The notes: a model not told the origin generated them from the sequence alone. Positions 30,464-42,500 are shown, counted from the stretch's first letter. The stretch: DNA of 64,000 nt from Halichondria panicea (GCF_963675165.1 NC_087389.1:5120120-5184119), one strand, 5' to 3'. A program made the numbers and translations.

Positions 30464-33400
30464 ATGCACAAGATGCTTCAACTACTCGGCCTGTTAGTGA
30501 CAGCTGGTCTCCTCTCTCCTTGCAATTGCATGGCAAAGACCTTCCATGGCCATGTTGCTCCAGCCCTCCCAGCAGCTGACTGTCCTGAACCTTGTCACAC
30601 CCTGGACCAGTATGCTCAGAACCAGAGTTTTATATTAGCTGGCTACAACAACATCACTCTGATATTCCTGGAGGGAGTCCACAATCTCAACGACTCCTTT
30701 GTTGTTTATACTAACCTCATAATCTTGCAGCCAGCACTTCCAAACCAGCAACAACGCCCGAAGGTTGTTGGTAGATTTGACGCTTATTACAGACTGCTTG
30801 TAATCAAAGCATGATCGAAAAAATTTTGTTTGACAATGTTCAACTAGGTTGTGCTTCAGAATGATAATTATACAATTGAAGGATTTACAAGTACAGTTAT
30901 TATTCAATGGTGTGATTTTTTTGGTAGTGGTGGCTTGATACTTGGTGAGCCAAATGCCAGACCTGATGGATGTTGACAGTTTAATAGCAATTAAAAACTC
31001 GACTATATCTTATGCCGCTCTGGGAGTCGGTGTCGGGCTAGTAAAGGAACTTTTGATTGAGGACAGCATGATGGTTCAGAATAATTATCAGTATGGAATA
31101 TTTGCTGAAACATCAAATGTAACTATTGTCAATTCTATCATAAGCCATAATGGTATCGGCATTGTATCATTTGAGTCAAGCATTACACTCTGAAACTCTC
31201 AAATTGACAGCAATGACTTTGGATCGATCGAGTTATGCTATTAGGTAGTACGCAAGATGGACACAATGAAATAGATCGCTGTTCTGTCACACAAAACAGA
31301 TTCTCTGGAATATTAACTTTCAATCAAGAAGACACCATTTTTAGAGACTAACATAGCCACAGATCCACCTCTCCTTCCACAGCCACTAGTTGCTTTGGAG
31401 AACAGACCTTTTAAAACTACCCTTAGCAATCTTTATGCCAGGAATAAACCTTGCTAATAATACCAGTGGTAATACTCACGCGAAGTTCTTTGGGAATAAT
31501 GCTAGTTTCGGTGGAAGAGACATCTTTGGACTAACAGAAGTATCGTATTATGAGGATAGATGTTCAGTTTTAAAGAATGGTATTTTTGATTTTGACGATT
31601 CAGTATCAAGTACTTTTCAACTTGCATCAAACCCGTCTCGAGTGTGTTTCTGTGTAAACGATGCACCACAATGTCAAAACCGAGCATACCTTGTATAGTT
31701 AACGAGACGAAGTTTCCAGGAGAGAGCTTTGAGATTTCTGTAGCTCTCGTGGGATTCAACTTTAGCAGAGTAACAGGAGCTGTGTTTGCTACTGTACTGG
31801 ATGGGAAAGCTGAAAGTATCAGTGATGGTCAACGTATCGATGACTATATATACAATGCACAGCACTAAAGTACACAGTATTATCCAAACAAACAAGCACG
31901 CCTTTTCAATTGGGCCTCTCTGCTGAAGAATCGTTTTTTCAAGGCAATCAAACTGATATAATTGAAGTGTAATGAGTATACACTCTGATGCATGTAACAA
32001 TAAAGTAGTACCCTGTACCGCTATTCTCACTACGGCCATTTTCATTAACATCACTGTGCGTAACTGTTCACTGGGGTTTCAGCTTATTATGTCTTCCGGT
32101 ATGTGCGGATGTGACAAAAACAGTAAGCAGTTGAAGTTAACCTGCGAGATTCAAAACTACACTGGCGTCATCATCAGAGGAGGAACTGTGTGGGTGGGAG
32201 TGGACACTTATGTAAATGAAACAGACCTATACTACTGGCATCAATACTGTCCTAGTGACTACTGCAATAGGTCTGCAATACCTGTTCACTTGACATCCCC
32301 TGATTCACAATGCAGCTCCAACCGTGCTGGAATGTTGTGTGGGAGATGTAAAGGCAACTACAGCCTGCAATTAGGAGTTGATCGATGCATACAATGTCAT
32401 GACAATAGTTCTATTGCTCTGTTGATTGTGTTTGCAATCCTTGGAATTTTACTGGTTGCTATGATTACACTCTTCGACTTCACAGTTGCCAATGGTACCA
32501 TAAATGGACTCATATTCTACGCAAATGTTGTGTGGATTAACAATGCTATATTGTTCCCACAGCAGGGCAGACAGAACATTGGCTACTACATCATCACTGT
32601 GCCTATAGCTTGGATTAATCTGGATTTTGATATTGAAACTTGTTTCAGCCAAAAATTGGATCAACTAACTAAAAGTGGTTTACAGTTCGTTTTCCCAGTC
32701 TACATCTGGTGTATTGCTGGTCTCATCATTTTAGTTTCCAGACATTCCATAAAAGCTACTCGATTCTTTGGTAGAAACTCTGTTGCTGTTTTGTCTACTC
32801 TCATACTACTATCTTATGGGAAGCTGTTCAGGATTATCACAAATGTGTTTACTCCAGCTGATATTTCTGGCTCTGATGGTTCTATTCGCAGAGTTTGGTC
32901 CCTTGATGGAAATGTTGAATATGGAACAACACCCGGACACATTGTCTTAATCGTGGTTGCACTACTGTTTTTATGCTATTGTTTTGGTTACCATTCACCT
33001 TGACTCTCCTTCTAGTACCCTTCCTAAAAGCCAAGTCAGACTACCAACTCCTTCGTTGGATTAACACATTCATGCTGTTTTTTGATACATTTTACTGTCC
33101 TTTCAAAGACAAGCAACAGCATCAAATGTGGACAGGGATTCTACTCATCTCCCGTGTAGTTATATTGATTGTTTTCTCATTAACTTCGACTTCCAACCCG
33201 AACGCTAACATACTGGTGTTGACCATTATAGCTACACTCCTGCTACTGTACACAGCCATTGTGGGATATCTCTACAAGCAGTGGTTTGCATCAGTGCTTG
33301 AAGTGTTGTACCTCCTCAACCTTATCATCTTAGGCGGAGCATTCTTGTTTTATCAAATGCAACCGGAAAATGTCCGACAAAACGACACCCTCAATTCAGT

Positions 33401-33698
33401 GACATCTACCTCAGTTTCTATTGCTCTCCTACAGTTTGCTTGCATTATAATCTTCCACATAGCCAAGAAGATTGGACCCAAGTTTCGAAGGCTCTCCAAG
33501 AAAAGAACAGCAGAAGTGGACATTGAAAGTGTACGTCGCAAAGAAGGTGTAGAATACAAAGTTGCAACACAGGTAGTGACGTTGGACAATGCAAAGGAGC
33601 AGCGTAGTAACAGCTATAATTCCACGATTATAGAGAGCCACTTAATTAATGTAATGCTCTGTCACTATCATGCATTGTGTAACTGTATGTGCATATGA
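30464..33698 (+). pseudogene. Decayed beta-helix multi-pass membrane protein, subfamily C-like
   Basis: On the plus strand the pieces run in order through several frames. They are: signal peptide MHKMLQLLGLLVTAGLLSPC (30464); an N-terminal domain with CPEPCHTLDQYAQNQS; beta-helix remnants at 30942-31193 and 31390-31698 (NNTSGNTHAKFFGNNASFGG); a linker; CSLGFQL and CGCDKNS; the Cys module NRAGMLCGRCKGNYS (about 32320); and membrane segments to about 33480 with DTFYCPFKDKQQHQMWTG. The tail ends near 33698. Breaks are visible after 30814, around 30870-30940, after 31193, around 31690 and 31868, and near 32975, where the frame changes within a membrane segment. It is the same architecture as the locus at 14487-18676 on the other strand. 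Too many breaks for a working gene unless the assembly is poor. Confidence 0.75.
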
Positions 33699-33819
33699 AA
33701 TTAATACCTACGATAGCCATAAATTGGCATGGGCATGGTATTTGGCCGATAGTGGCAAATTCGGGAATTAAATAATTTATTCCACGTGCAGACAGCGGTT
33801 TCTCTGTGATTTGTATACT

Positions 33820-33877
33820 TGACTCAGGCTGGTTGGGGTGCTCGAGCACCCCTAGCACCCCCCTGGCTACACCCCTG
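33820..33877 (-). mobile_element. Fragment of the CAGGGGCGTAGCCAG element
   Basis: The inverted left end of the element at 28914 (GGGTGCTCGAGCACCCC palindrome, then CTGGCTACACCCCTG) stands alone just before the 3' block of gene 4 (33880-33902). The other end is not found. Confidence 0.6.
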
Positions 33878-34082
33878 TCAGCCCACTCAGCAGCTGGTCT
33901 CTTGTTACAGCATATAATTGTAACTTAAGAATATTGAGTACATAATTATGACATATTTTTGGTGATACAAAGATAGTGCATGGTGGGCAGCATAATAATA
34001 CATATCTAGAATCCCATTATTATAGTTACATAGAACAGAGTACAGATAATAAAAGTAGCTAATCTATACACAGTGCATTCTG

Positions 34083-37000
34083 TTACTGGTGTTCTTCATT
34101 ATCTGTTACTTGCACATCCGATGATTTTGAGCTTCCAGTGCCAGTGCTGAGTCGACCACTTTCGCCAGTTGCAATCCCAGATGAAACCGTAACACTAGTC
34201 CCATACACATCAGCGATACCTTCAATACCATCGGCAACGACTACACTACTGGTAACCTTTTTCTGACGATTTGGTTTGTTTTTGGACCTGCTCGTCTCTT
34301 TCGCTCTATTGAACATGTCATTATCTGTCAATCCATCGTTCGTTATTTCTCCTGAATACATTCTTCCTCTCGTAGCAGGGTTTAGCAGCTGCTGTTGTTC
34401 GGGTTCTTCAACAGCTGGTTCACCACAGAAATTGCGCCAACGGTTACGCAAACGAGTGGTTAAATGTAAAAGACGGCGAGTGCTGTTTTTGTAAATCGGT
34501 GTCTTATGAAAAAGCAAGTAACAAATGTAGAGGACAAAGTAGACCATGGGGAGCCAGATCAAAATTACACCAATTACGTAAAAAGCAGCAGGGTAACTTG
34601 AGTGTACATTTTTCGCATTTTCAGAGTACAAATAGATCGAGATGAAGTTTATAAGAGCAAGATTGAAGAAAATAGCAATATCCAGATAATTGAACAATTT
34701 AACTCTGTAAGGTTGTTTAAAGGAGACAGCAATTACTATTAAGAACAAAAACACCAGTTGCCAAATTTTGGATAAAACTTCATTGACCGAGAAAGCATAT
34801 ACAACAAATACAATCAGCCTAAGCACAAAATATAAGCCAGTAAAATATCGTTGTTTCGGTTCATAGCAGCCTTGAAATGCATCCATATAATGATTCACAG
34901 TTAATGTTGGCCAAAATCTTTGTAGGGATTGGAACCTAGGTTTATCGAGCAGCCAGTTTATAAAATCGATTAGTCCGAGAAAAACCAAGGGAAAAAAGAT
35001 AGCAAAGATGATAAAAACCGAAATTGCCAACACACCATACGGCCAAATGTATTGCGGCTCCCCAAACTGATACTGTCCAGCGTAGTAGACTAGATAGCCA
35101 CCAGGTGCACCATCTTTATCAAACACACTAGTCGTAGAGAGTAGTTTTGTGGAAGTTAGAGTGAATTTTGTGTACGACAAATATATGAAGCTCACCAAGG
35201 GATGAAGCATAGATCTTTCAGGAGCTTTGTCCACGTTGGCTCTAGCCATCGCTCCAGAGACATTTGTAATTCTTCTCTTTTTTTTTGCACACAATTTAAA
35301 ATGTCGTAAATGCATAACAACATACACAGTGAAGATTGGTAGCAACGGAAAAACAGCAACAGCATAGTCAAGGCAGATTACATCAAGAGCAGTGAAGTTC
35401 TCCCTAACACAAAATGGGTCCATTACATCAGAAAGAGAGTTCAGATTGAACAATCCATAAGCGATTCGATAAGCTTTTTGCAATATTACTATCATGTGTG
35501 AAGTATCTGCTTCTTGCGATATGTGTGGATTTTCCTCGTCCTTAATAGTGTACGGCGTACTAGTAACAGCTGTCAAATTAGTTACCCCAGAGCCTATCAA
35601 CTGAGCGTAGAGGATAAAACTTACTAAAGGACCACTCATTAATCGAATATCACAACAAGTTATCACGATGAAGATAATCACGTATGGAACGTAAGTTAGT
35701 CCGATATAAGTGAAAACGTTAGCAATGAGATTTGTGGTGTTTCTTTCGCACGGTACGCATTCGTAATTGTGGGAGTTTACCGCAGTGGAAAAACCGTCTC
35801 TACACTTGCCACACAGAGGTCCAGTGCGGTTGAGGAAAGCGCATTGCTTGTGATCCAGCTGGTCATAGTCTTGATCGATTGAGAAGAAATCTGTCTGTGC
35901 ATAATTGTACAGCAACGAGGTGGTTCCCATATACAGAGCAGTATTGTTAATTGAAGGCACAATTCCAATCCAGTAACCGTTTCTAATCTTCGACACCAAC
36001 TTGGGTTTATCACACAGTAAGTTTTTTTCGAAAGAAAAGATATCGCTCCCGCCAATACATTCACATGCACTCTGAGACTTATCATACGATTTAGATCCAT
36101 CAATAGATACAGTAGATTCTGGGGCTTGAGCCAAAAAACCAGGAGGGCATTTGCTGATTGTCAAGTTAAGATGAATACCCCAGTCCCTACTTCCAGCAGT
36201 ATTCAATTTGAGAATTGTTTCTTCCTCTTCTTTGCCTGTTACACTAACATACCCGTCAGCTATGTATGTGAATCTTGGGTCAACTTTAGAGATGGAGTTA
36301 TTAGTGACGGCTGTATAGACAGTATCAAGTGTTACATTGTGGTTCAAATCGTCCATCGCTACAATTCCCATCTGAAAATTGTGACCTGGGAAAATACGCT
36401 GTGTAGCATTAGATAAATTGAAAGTTTTAGGGTACGTACGAATCTGTTCATCACACGAGCTATTCACATATACCCAGGTCGAATTACTCCAGCAAAAGAT
36501 TTTCTCGGCAACGTTCGAGTCCGCTTCAGTACCTTCTGACCACGAACAAGGGAGAATAGTAGTGGAGAAAATTGAATGACCAAGTTTTTCTGCCTTGTTA
36601 CCTTTGAAAACAAATTGAGTTAGCCACTTCTTGGGAGCCACAAACGGATCGAAGTACTGCAGAAAACATTTCACAGAGGACCTCAAGTCTTCTTTTCCTA
36701 TATAGTTGTTGAAAATAGCTCCTCCGTAGAGGCTAGCATAATTGTTCTCGAAGGTAATATTGGTATTAGCCCCCATTATAACAGAAGCCATTCCCAGTAG
36801 AGATATTGCACCCCCTTGTGATCCGGTATTGCTTATAAATAATACAGTTACATAGTCGCTAAACGTGAGGGTGGTTCCAACGATGGCCAAAGCTGTACCC
36901 TTATTATACTGAAAATAATGATATTCCTCAAAAACAACAGCGACTTCTGAGATATACAGTGCACCAATACCAACACTATAAGCTCTTGCCTTCTCATACA

Positions 37001-38393
37001 CAATGCTATTATTGTTAAAAGTACAGGCTCGAAAATATGCTGTACCTAAATCTCCACGAGCGAAGTAATGATCACGATCAACACTAACGGCCGAGCCGAG
37101 TCTAGCAGAATTAAACTGGAATACTGATCCAGATATATTTGCTTGAGCAAGCTGGTGACGGTGGACGTTTAACTGGCGGTGGAAAGAAATGGACAATGCC
37201 CCGCCATATATAGCTCTGTTGTCATGAAATATACACGACTTAATGAGGAAAGAATTTCTTTGGAGAGATTCATTCAACATCTTTGGGAAATAAATAAAAG
37301 ATGCCATGCGTATACCACCTCCAGGACCTCCTTTGAAATCATTACTATCCACGTAGTAGCAATGGTTTCTTGTAAAATGCGAATCTACGACAAAAACAAA
37401 ATTTTGAATAGCCCTGTCCACAAGTTCAATAATCATTCCGGCCCCCCATGTTGCATGATTGTGATAGAAAGAGCAGTTCCTAACGGTTATATTGTTCTTC
37501 ATTGCTGTGCCTTTGAAATAGAGGGAAAGTCCCCCACCACGACCGAGGGAGTAATGGATTTCCTTTCTGGGGAGGATTGATATATCTGTTTGATTCTTTC
37601 CAGATTGATCTATTGCACGATTGAAGATAAACGAGCAGTTCTCAAAAGTGTAGACAGCATCACTATTGTTTGCAGTTTGTGTATTGTTCTCTCCACAGGT
37701 ATCGTCCCCCGGCTTACAATAATTGAACTCCACAGCGAACCCTCCACCTCCAGACTCGTTTTTATTGCTCTCACTAATCCTGTTGTTATCAAAATGTGAG
37801 TTGTCGATATAATTCTCTCCCGCCACACTGTACATGACCACACCCACTGCCTCAGTACTGTTTGAGACACTCATGCGAGACATATTAACATTGCGACAAT
37901 TGTAAAAGTACAGGCCAACACGAATCAAAATCAATTGCAAAGTGTTCGATGTAAAATTTGAGCTAGTACTTGGTCTCCATGCTCCACAATAAAGAAAGCT
38001 CACTCTATTAATGTTAATATTGGTAGAGTTAATAAATGCCAGTCCAGCACCTTCCATGCACTCTACTGTAGCGGTACCATTGTCTCCAACAAAGGCTATT
38101 TGGGAACCTTCTGTGAACAACATATTAGTCGCATTATTAGCCAATTTGTGGTTAGCATTAGAGCTAAGATGGAAGACAGTCGAGTGTTGTTTGTCTGGAA
38201 ATGCTAAAGCAATGTTTATATCACCACAAGGATGCTCCACAGAGTTAGTATAGCAGGAGCTATCATTGATGCTATTTGGATTGCCCGGATCAATATATAT
38301 TGTGTGTTGGTATTCAGTGGACTGCAAGCATTCACTCCAACAGGCACATAGCACCAGGAGCACAGCTAGCGCTAGCGGCAGTGTCCTAGGCAT
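34083..38393 (-). CDS. Beta-helix multi-pass membrane protein, gene 4
   Basis: An intact frame of 1436 residues from the ATG at 38393 (MPRTLPLALAVLLVLCACWS signal peptide). The in-frame codons further upstream lie in the intron and have no ATG. The first third is almost identical to genes 1-3, but from about residue 290 (after LYFKGTAMKNN) the sequence is clearly divergent, so the gene is a mosaic. The beta-helix, FPGHNFQM and DDLNHNV, CPPGF, CECIGG, and NRTGPLCGKCRDGFS near 848 are followed by about nine membrane segments (888-1297), including DAFQGCYEPKQRYFTGLYFVLR. The longer tail has EEPEQQQLLNP and MFNRAKETSRS, and ends DVQVTDNEEHQ. A 259-bp 5' UTR intron precedes the start. It lies head-to-head with gene 5. 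Receptor- or channel-like role is inferred only. Confidence 0.9.
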   Translation of the reverse strand: MPRTLPLALAVLLVLCACWSECLQSTEYQHTIYIDPGNPNSINDSSCYTNSVEHPCGDINIALAFPDKQHSTVFHLSSNANHKLANNATNMLFTEGSQIAFVGDNGTATVECMEGAGLAFINSTNININRVSFLYCGAWRPSTSSNFTSNTLQLILIRVGLYFYNCRNVNMSRMSVSNSTEAVGVVMYSVAGENYIDNSHFDNNRISESNKNESGGGGFAVEFNYCKPGDDTCGENNTQTANNSDAVYTFENCSFIFNRAIDQSGKNQTDISILPRKEIHYSLGRGGGLSLYFKGTAMKNNITVRNCSFYHNHATWGAGMIIELVDRAIQNFVFVVDSHFTRNHCYYVDSNDFKGGPGGGIRMASFIYFPKMLNESLQRNSFLIKSCIFHDNRAIYGGALSISFHRQLNVHRHQLAQANISGSVFQFNSARLGSAVSVDRDHYFARGDLGTAYFRACTFNNNSIVYEKARAYSVGIGALYISEVAVVFEEYHYFQYNKGTALAIVGTTLTFSDYVTVLFISNTGSQGGAISLLGMASVIMGANTNITFENNYASLYGGAIFNNYIGKEDLRSSVKCFLQYFDPFVAPKKWLTQFVFKGNKAEKLGHSIFSTTILPCSWSEGTEADSNVAEKIFCWSNSTWVYVNSSCDEQIRTYPKTFNLSNATQRIFPGHNFQMGIVAMDDLNHNVTLDTVYTAVTNNSISKVDPRFTYIADGYVSVTGKEEEETILKLNTAGSRDWGIHLNLTISKCPPGFLAQAPESTVSIDGSKSYDKSQSACECIGGSDIFSFEKNLLCDKPKLVSKIRNGYWIGIVPSINNTALYMGTTSLLYNYAQTDFFSIDQDYDQLDHKQCAFLNRTGPLCGKCRDGFSTAVNSHNYECVPCERNTTNLIANVFTYIGLTYVPYVIIFIVITCCDIRLMSGPLVSFILYAQLIGSGVTNLTAVTSTPYTIKDEENPHISQEADTSHMIVILQKAYRIAYGLFNLNSLSDVMDPFCVRENFTALDVICLDYAVAVFPLLPIFTVYVVMHLRHFKLCAKKKRRITNVSGAMARANVDKAPERSMLHPLVSFIYLSYTKFTLTSTKLLSTTSVFDKDGAPGGYLVYYAGQYQFGEPQYIWPYGVLAISVFIIFAIFFPLVFLGLIDFINWLLDKPRFQSLQRFWPTLTVNHYMDAFQGCYEPKQRYFTGLYFVLRLIVFVVYAFSVNEVLSKIWQLVFLFLIVIAVSFKQPYRVKLFNYLDIAIFFNLALINFISIYLYSENAKNVHSSYPAAFYVIGVILIWLPMVYFVLYICYLLFHKTPIYKNSTRRLLHLTTRLRNRWRNFCGEPAVEEPEQQQLLNPATRGRMYSGEITNDGLTDNDMFNRAKETSRSKNKPNRQKKVTSSVVVADGIEGIADVYGTSVTVSSGIATGESGRLSTGTGSSKSSDVQVTDNEEHQ

Positions 38394-38397
38394 TGCT

Positions 38398-38656
38398 CTG
38401 TAAATATGATTATAAATGTATTGATAATTGTATATTGGCAAGTGGATTTTAGTTTAATAACTAGTCCAAGACTAGAGCACTGAGATCTAAGTGCTATGGA
38501 CACTACTAACGTAGAATATTATACCTCATAACGACTACAATAGCTGCACAGTGACATAATAGCTATAGAATGATAGATATAGATATAGATATAAACATGC
38601 GCTTTCTGACACACTCGATTAATTCTTAGCTCAGATCTGGATAATAATAAACTCAC
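38398..38656 (-). other. 5' UTR intron of gene 4
   Basis: The donor GTGAGTTTAT follows GGATATTTG, and the acceptor CATATTTACAG ends five bases before the ATG. Length is 259 bp. Exon 1 here has no ATG at the splice site, which supports a noncoding first exon in the subfamily. Confidence 0.68.
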
Positions 38657-38964
38657 CAAATATCCTTACAATGGCTCTCCCAATCTTGAACCTTTGGATC
38701 CACTCCAAAGGCAGAGGTGTGGCTTGTGGATCTTTGATTCAGCTGAACCATTCACGTGTTTTGCAGGGAATGTACCTCCTAGCAGCAATGGCTTCTTGAT
38801 TCCAACACTGAGTGACCTCCCTCCACTATCTATGCCTCCACTATAGTGCAGATATAGACTACATCAAGACATTTGGATTATATAAGGTTAGTAGTTTTGT
38901 TGCATTTATTGCTGACTGAGCTGCTTTATGCAGAAATGCTGTAGATGATTCTAGTGATGAATAG

Positions 38965-39027
38965 TAGACTCGCAAGCCGTCACTGTTGCACGGTGAACAA
39001 AAAAGCTAGTGCTGGCTTGCGAATCTA
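38965..39027. mobile_element. 63-bp MITE with TAGACTCGCAAGCC ends
   Basis: TAGACTCGCAAGCC at the left and GGCTTGCGAATCTA at the right are the same termini as the large element at 11638-13524, with only about 35 bases between them. It is probably a minimal deletion derivative. No clear target duplication. Confidence 0.7.
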
Positions 39028-39552
39028 CTAAGTTAAGTATTTTTATCGATCAGGTAGACTATTAGCATTGGACAAAATGGTGGGTCCAGGGAGGGGGAGG
39101 GGGATGTTTCTCCTTCTGCCCCACCAGAGCTAGGCGAATGTGTTATATTCTCAGATATGTTCTCATGCAGATATGTTCTCAGATATGTTAAAAACAAGTG
39201 AAAGATTCATATAATCTACATGGGTATAAAGGCAGTCTGGTATCCAGGGGGGCTCTACCCTGATTCTTACGGCCATGATAGATGCACGTGCATGGAGGTA
39301 GAATCTATGCTAGATATCTATAATCTTACTTCAATTTCGTGAGCTCTCCCAAATTGAAAGTCATGTGTCCCACATTTCCAAAGTTGGTGTTGGGGTGCGT
39401 GTGGTGGTTTCCCTGGGGTACCCCCTTACTAGAGAGACTGGCCTCAAGAATGCTGTCTCTAAGATAGTGTTAGTGGCAGCACTATAATGGCTTTGTATAA
39501 CAATATAATTATGTGTTTCCCCATGCATGCATGCAGCTGTATTAAGCAGATC
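39028..39552. promoter_or_regulatory. Upstream and leader region of gene 5
   Basis: This includes sequence also present upstream of genes 6 and 7 (ACTGGCCTCAAGAAT, GTCTCTAAGATAGTG, GGCAGCACTATAATGGCTTT), then a CATGCATGC tract and AGCTGTATTAAGCAG just before the start codon. The AAGCAG could be a splice acceptor, but I did not find a convincing donor. There is also hAT-like debris near 39240-39285. Confidence 0.45.
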
Positions 39553-42500
39553 ATGAAAGCATTGCTATCCATTCTCTGCCTCTTCTCTTTGTATCGTTTG
39601 GTCACGCTAAGCGACTACGATCATGTTATTCACGTTGACCCGAACAATCCGAACAGTACTAACAACAGCACCTGCTATGATTCCGAGCAAGTCCCATGTG
39701 CTGACATAAACTTTGCACTGGCTTTTCCTGACCGACAGACTTCAACCATTTATATTCTCAGCTCTGATGCTAACCATAAATTGGCTTACAATGCAACTAC
39801 TACAATGTTCACAGAAGGTTCACAAATAGCCTTTGTTGGAGACAATGGTACCGCTACAGTAGAGTGCATGGAAGGTGCTGGACTGGCATTTATTAACTCT
39901 ACCAATATTAACATTACTGGAGTGAGCTTTCTTTATTGTGGAGCATGGAGACCAAGTACTAGCTCAAATTTTACATCGAACACTTTGCAATTGATTTCGA
40001 TTCGAGTTGGCCTGTACTTTTACAATTGTCGCAATGTTAATATGTCTCGCATGAGTGTCTCGAACAGTACCAATGCAGTGGGTGTGGTCATGTACAGTGT
40101 GGCGGGCGAAAATTACATCGGCTACTCACATTTTGATAACAACGGGATTAGAGAGAGCAATAAAAACGAGTCTGGTGGTGGAGGGTTCGCTGTGGAGTTC
40201 AACTATTGTAAGCCTGGGGACGATACCTGTGGAGAGAACAATACACAAACTAAGAACAATAGTGAAGCTGTGTACACTTTTGAGAACTGTTCGTTTATCA
40301 ACAATCGTGCAATAGATCAATCTGGCCAAAACAGAGGAGGTGTCTCAATTTTACCCAACAACAAAACTCACTCCTCTCTCGGTCGTGGTGGGGGACTTTC
40401 CCTGTATTTCAAAGGAGAAGCTGAGGCCAATAACTTTACGATCAAAAACTGTGTTTTCCACGGTAACAATGCCAACTGGGGAGGTGGGCTGTGTGTGCAA
40501 TATGCCGATCATTCCATCCAGAACAGAATAAACGTAACCAACACTACCTTCGAAGCTAACCACTGTTTTTCCGACCACCGTCATAGTGGAGAGACAGGGG
40601 GTGGGGCTTTAGTGTCCTCCCCCGTGCGCTACGATGTCAAGAGGGATATTCTCGAAAGAAACGAGATCTTTTTCATTGATTGTGTATTCACTGATAACCG
40701 TGCAGTCACAGGGGGTGCTCTAGCGTTTGTGTACACTCTGCAGCGTCAATCGCATTATAATCAGTTATTCCAAGCAAACATTTTGAATTCCATGTTTAAA
40801 ATGAACTCTGCTAGGCTAGGCTCTGCAATATCCGTGGACCACGAATATTTCTACCACCAAGGACAAGAAGGACACATTACAATCACTGATTGTACGTTTG
40901 ACAGTAACAAGATTGTCTACACAGATCCAAAAAACCCTTATAGTATTGGAATTGGAGCAGTATATATTTCTGAAGTTCCCGCTACTTTTCAAGGAAGCAC
41001 CGAGTTTTTGAACAATGATGCCAGTGCTTTGGCACTAGTTGGAACAAGAATAAGTTTTGCAGAGAACTCAACCACCAATTTCACAGCAAACAGTGGTTCT
41101 AATGGTGGTGCTATTACTTTATTGGGCGTATCGAGTATGTTGATTGGTGCTAATGCATATATGCATTTCGAGAACAATGTAGCAAGTCGATTTGGAGGAG
41201 CCATTTACAACAGCTACACGGGTAAAGAGGATTTTCGATCATCCGTGAAATGTTTCATACAGTACGACTATCCATTTTCGGATCCTAAATCTTGGAATGC
41301 ACAGTTTGTGTTTAAGAACAATTCGGCTGGGAAATTAGGCAATTCAATTTACTCGACCACAATCCTCCCTTGTTCCTGGACTGAAGACTTTCAAGTGCAG
41401 CCGGAAATAGCTCAGAGCATTTTCTGCTGGAACGAATCTATCTGGAGGTACGAAGGGAGCAACTGTACTTTGCAGATATACACAGCTGCTCGTAAATTTA
41501 CAAACGTAACTACCGTCAAAGTTTATCCTGGCTATCCGTTCCAGTTGGATATCAACGCCACAGACGATTTAAATCATGATGTCACTATTGATACTATCTA
41601 TACGGCTCTTGTTAAGAATGGCACAGCTGCCATAGACCCCCAGTATGCGTACGTTGCCGATGGTTCCTTGGGTATCACCGGACAAGGAGGACAGAATGTT
41701 ACACTCCAATTAGAGGTTGCCGGCAATAGAGATTGGCGTATAGAAATTGAACTGGTTATTGAGAGATGTCCTATAGGATACACAGAACAGACGCCCCTTA
41801 TCGATGTACCATCCAACCAAACTGACATGCTCAAAGAGACTACATGCGAATGTATTGGCAGACACGAATTGAACACGTTTAGAGGGAACCTAATTTGCAA
41901 TAAAGCGGATATGACATCGAAAATTCGAAATGGTTTTTGGATTGGATATGTAAAAAACGTACCGGGACTTCCAAACGACACATTATATATGGGTAGGTTA
42001 ATACTGAAGAACATTTCAGAGAGTATTTTAACTCTCAAGGATTCACATTTCTCCGAGTCCAACGATACGCAATGCTCTTACGCTAATCGTACGGGTACGC
42101 TGTGTGGTGAGTGTTTAGAGGGTTATTCGGTCGCAGTGAACTCTTACACCTACGATTGTATCCCCTGTATTCATGGCAATAACGACACGAATCTTGCCAA
42201 GAATGCCGTAATATACATTGCACTGACCTACGTGCCTTACTTGATTCTGTTCCTGCTAATAATCTTCCTTAATATCAATTTAATGAGTGGATACTTATCT
42301 GGCTTCATCCTCTACGCCCAGCTGATCGGCTCTGGTGTACTAGAGCTAACAATCGATCGCCTTCCTAGCCAAGAATATGCTTACTACCTTCAGAAAATTT
42401 ATCGGATGTCGTATGGTGTTTTCAATCTTAATTCCTTCTCCGGGATATTGCCTCCGTTCTGTCTTAGCGAAAATTCTAATACCCTAGGAGTGATTAGCCT

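Noticed and set aside
39487..39552. Upstream ATG (MALYNN...) as start of gene 5
   Set aside because: In gene 7 the same frame hits TAA before the signal peptide and the leader differs by small indels among the three genes; MKALL is the shared start.
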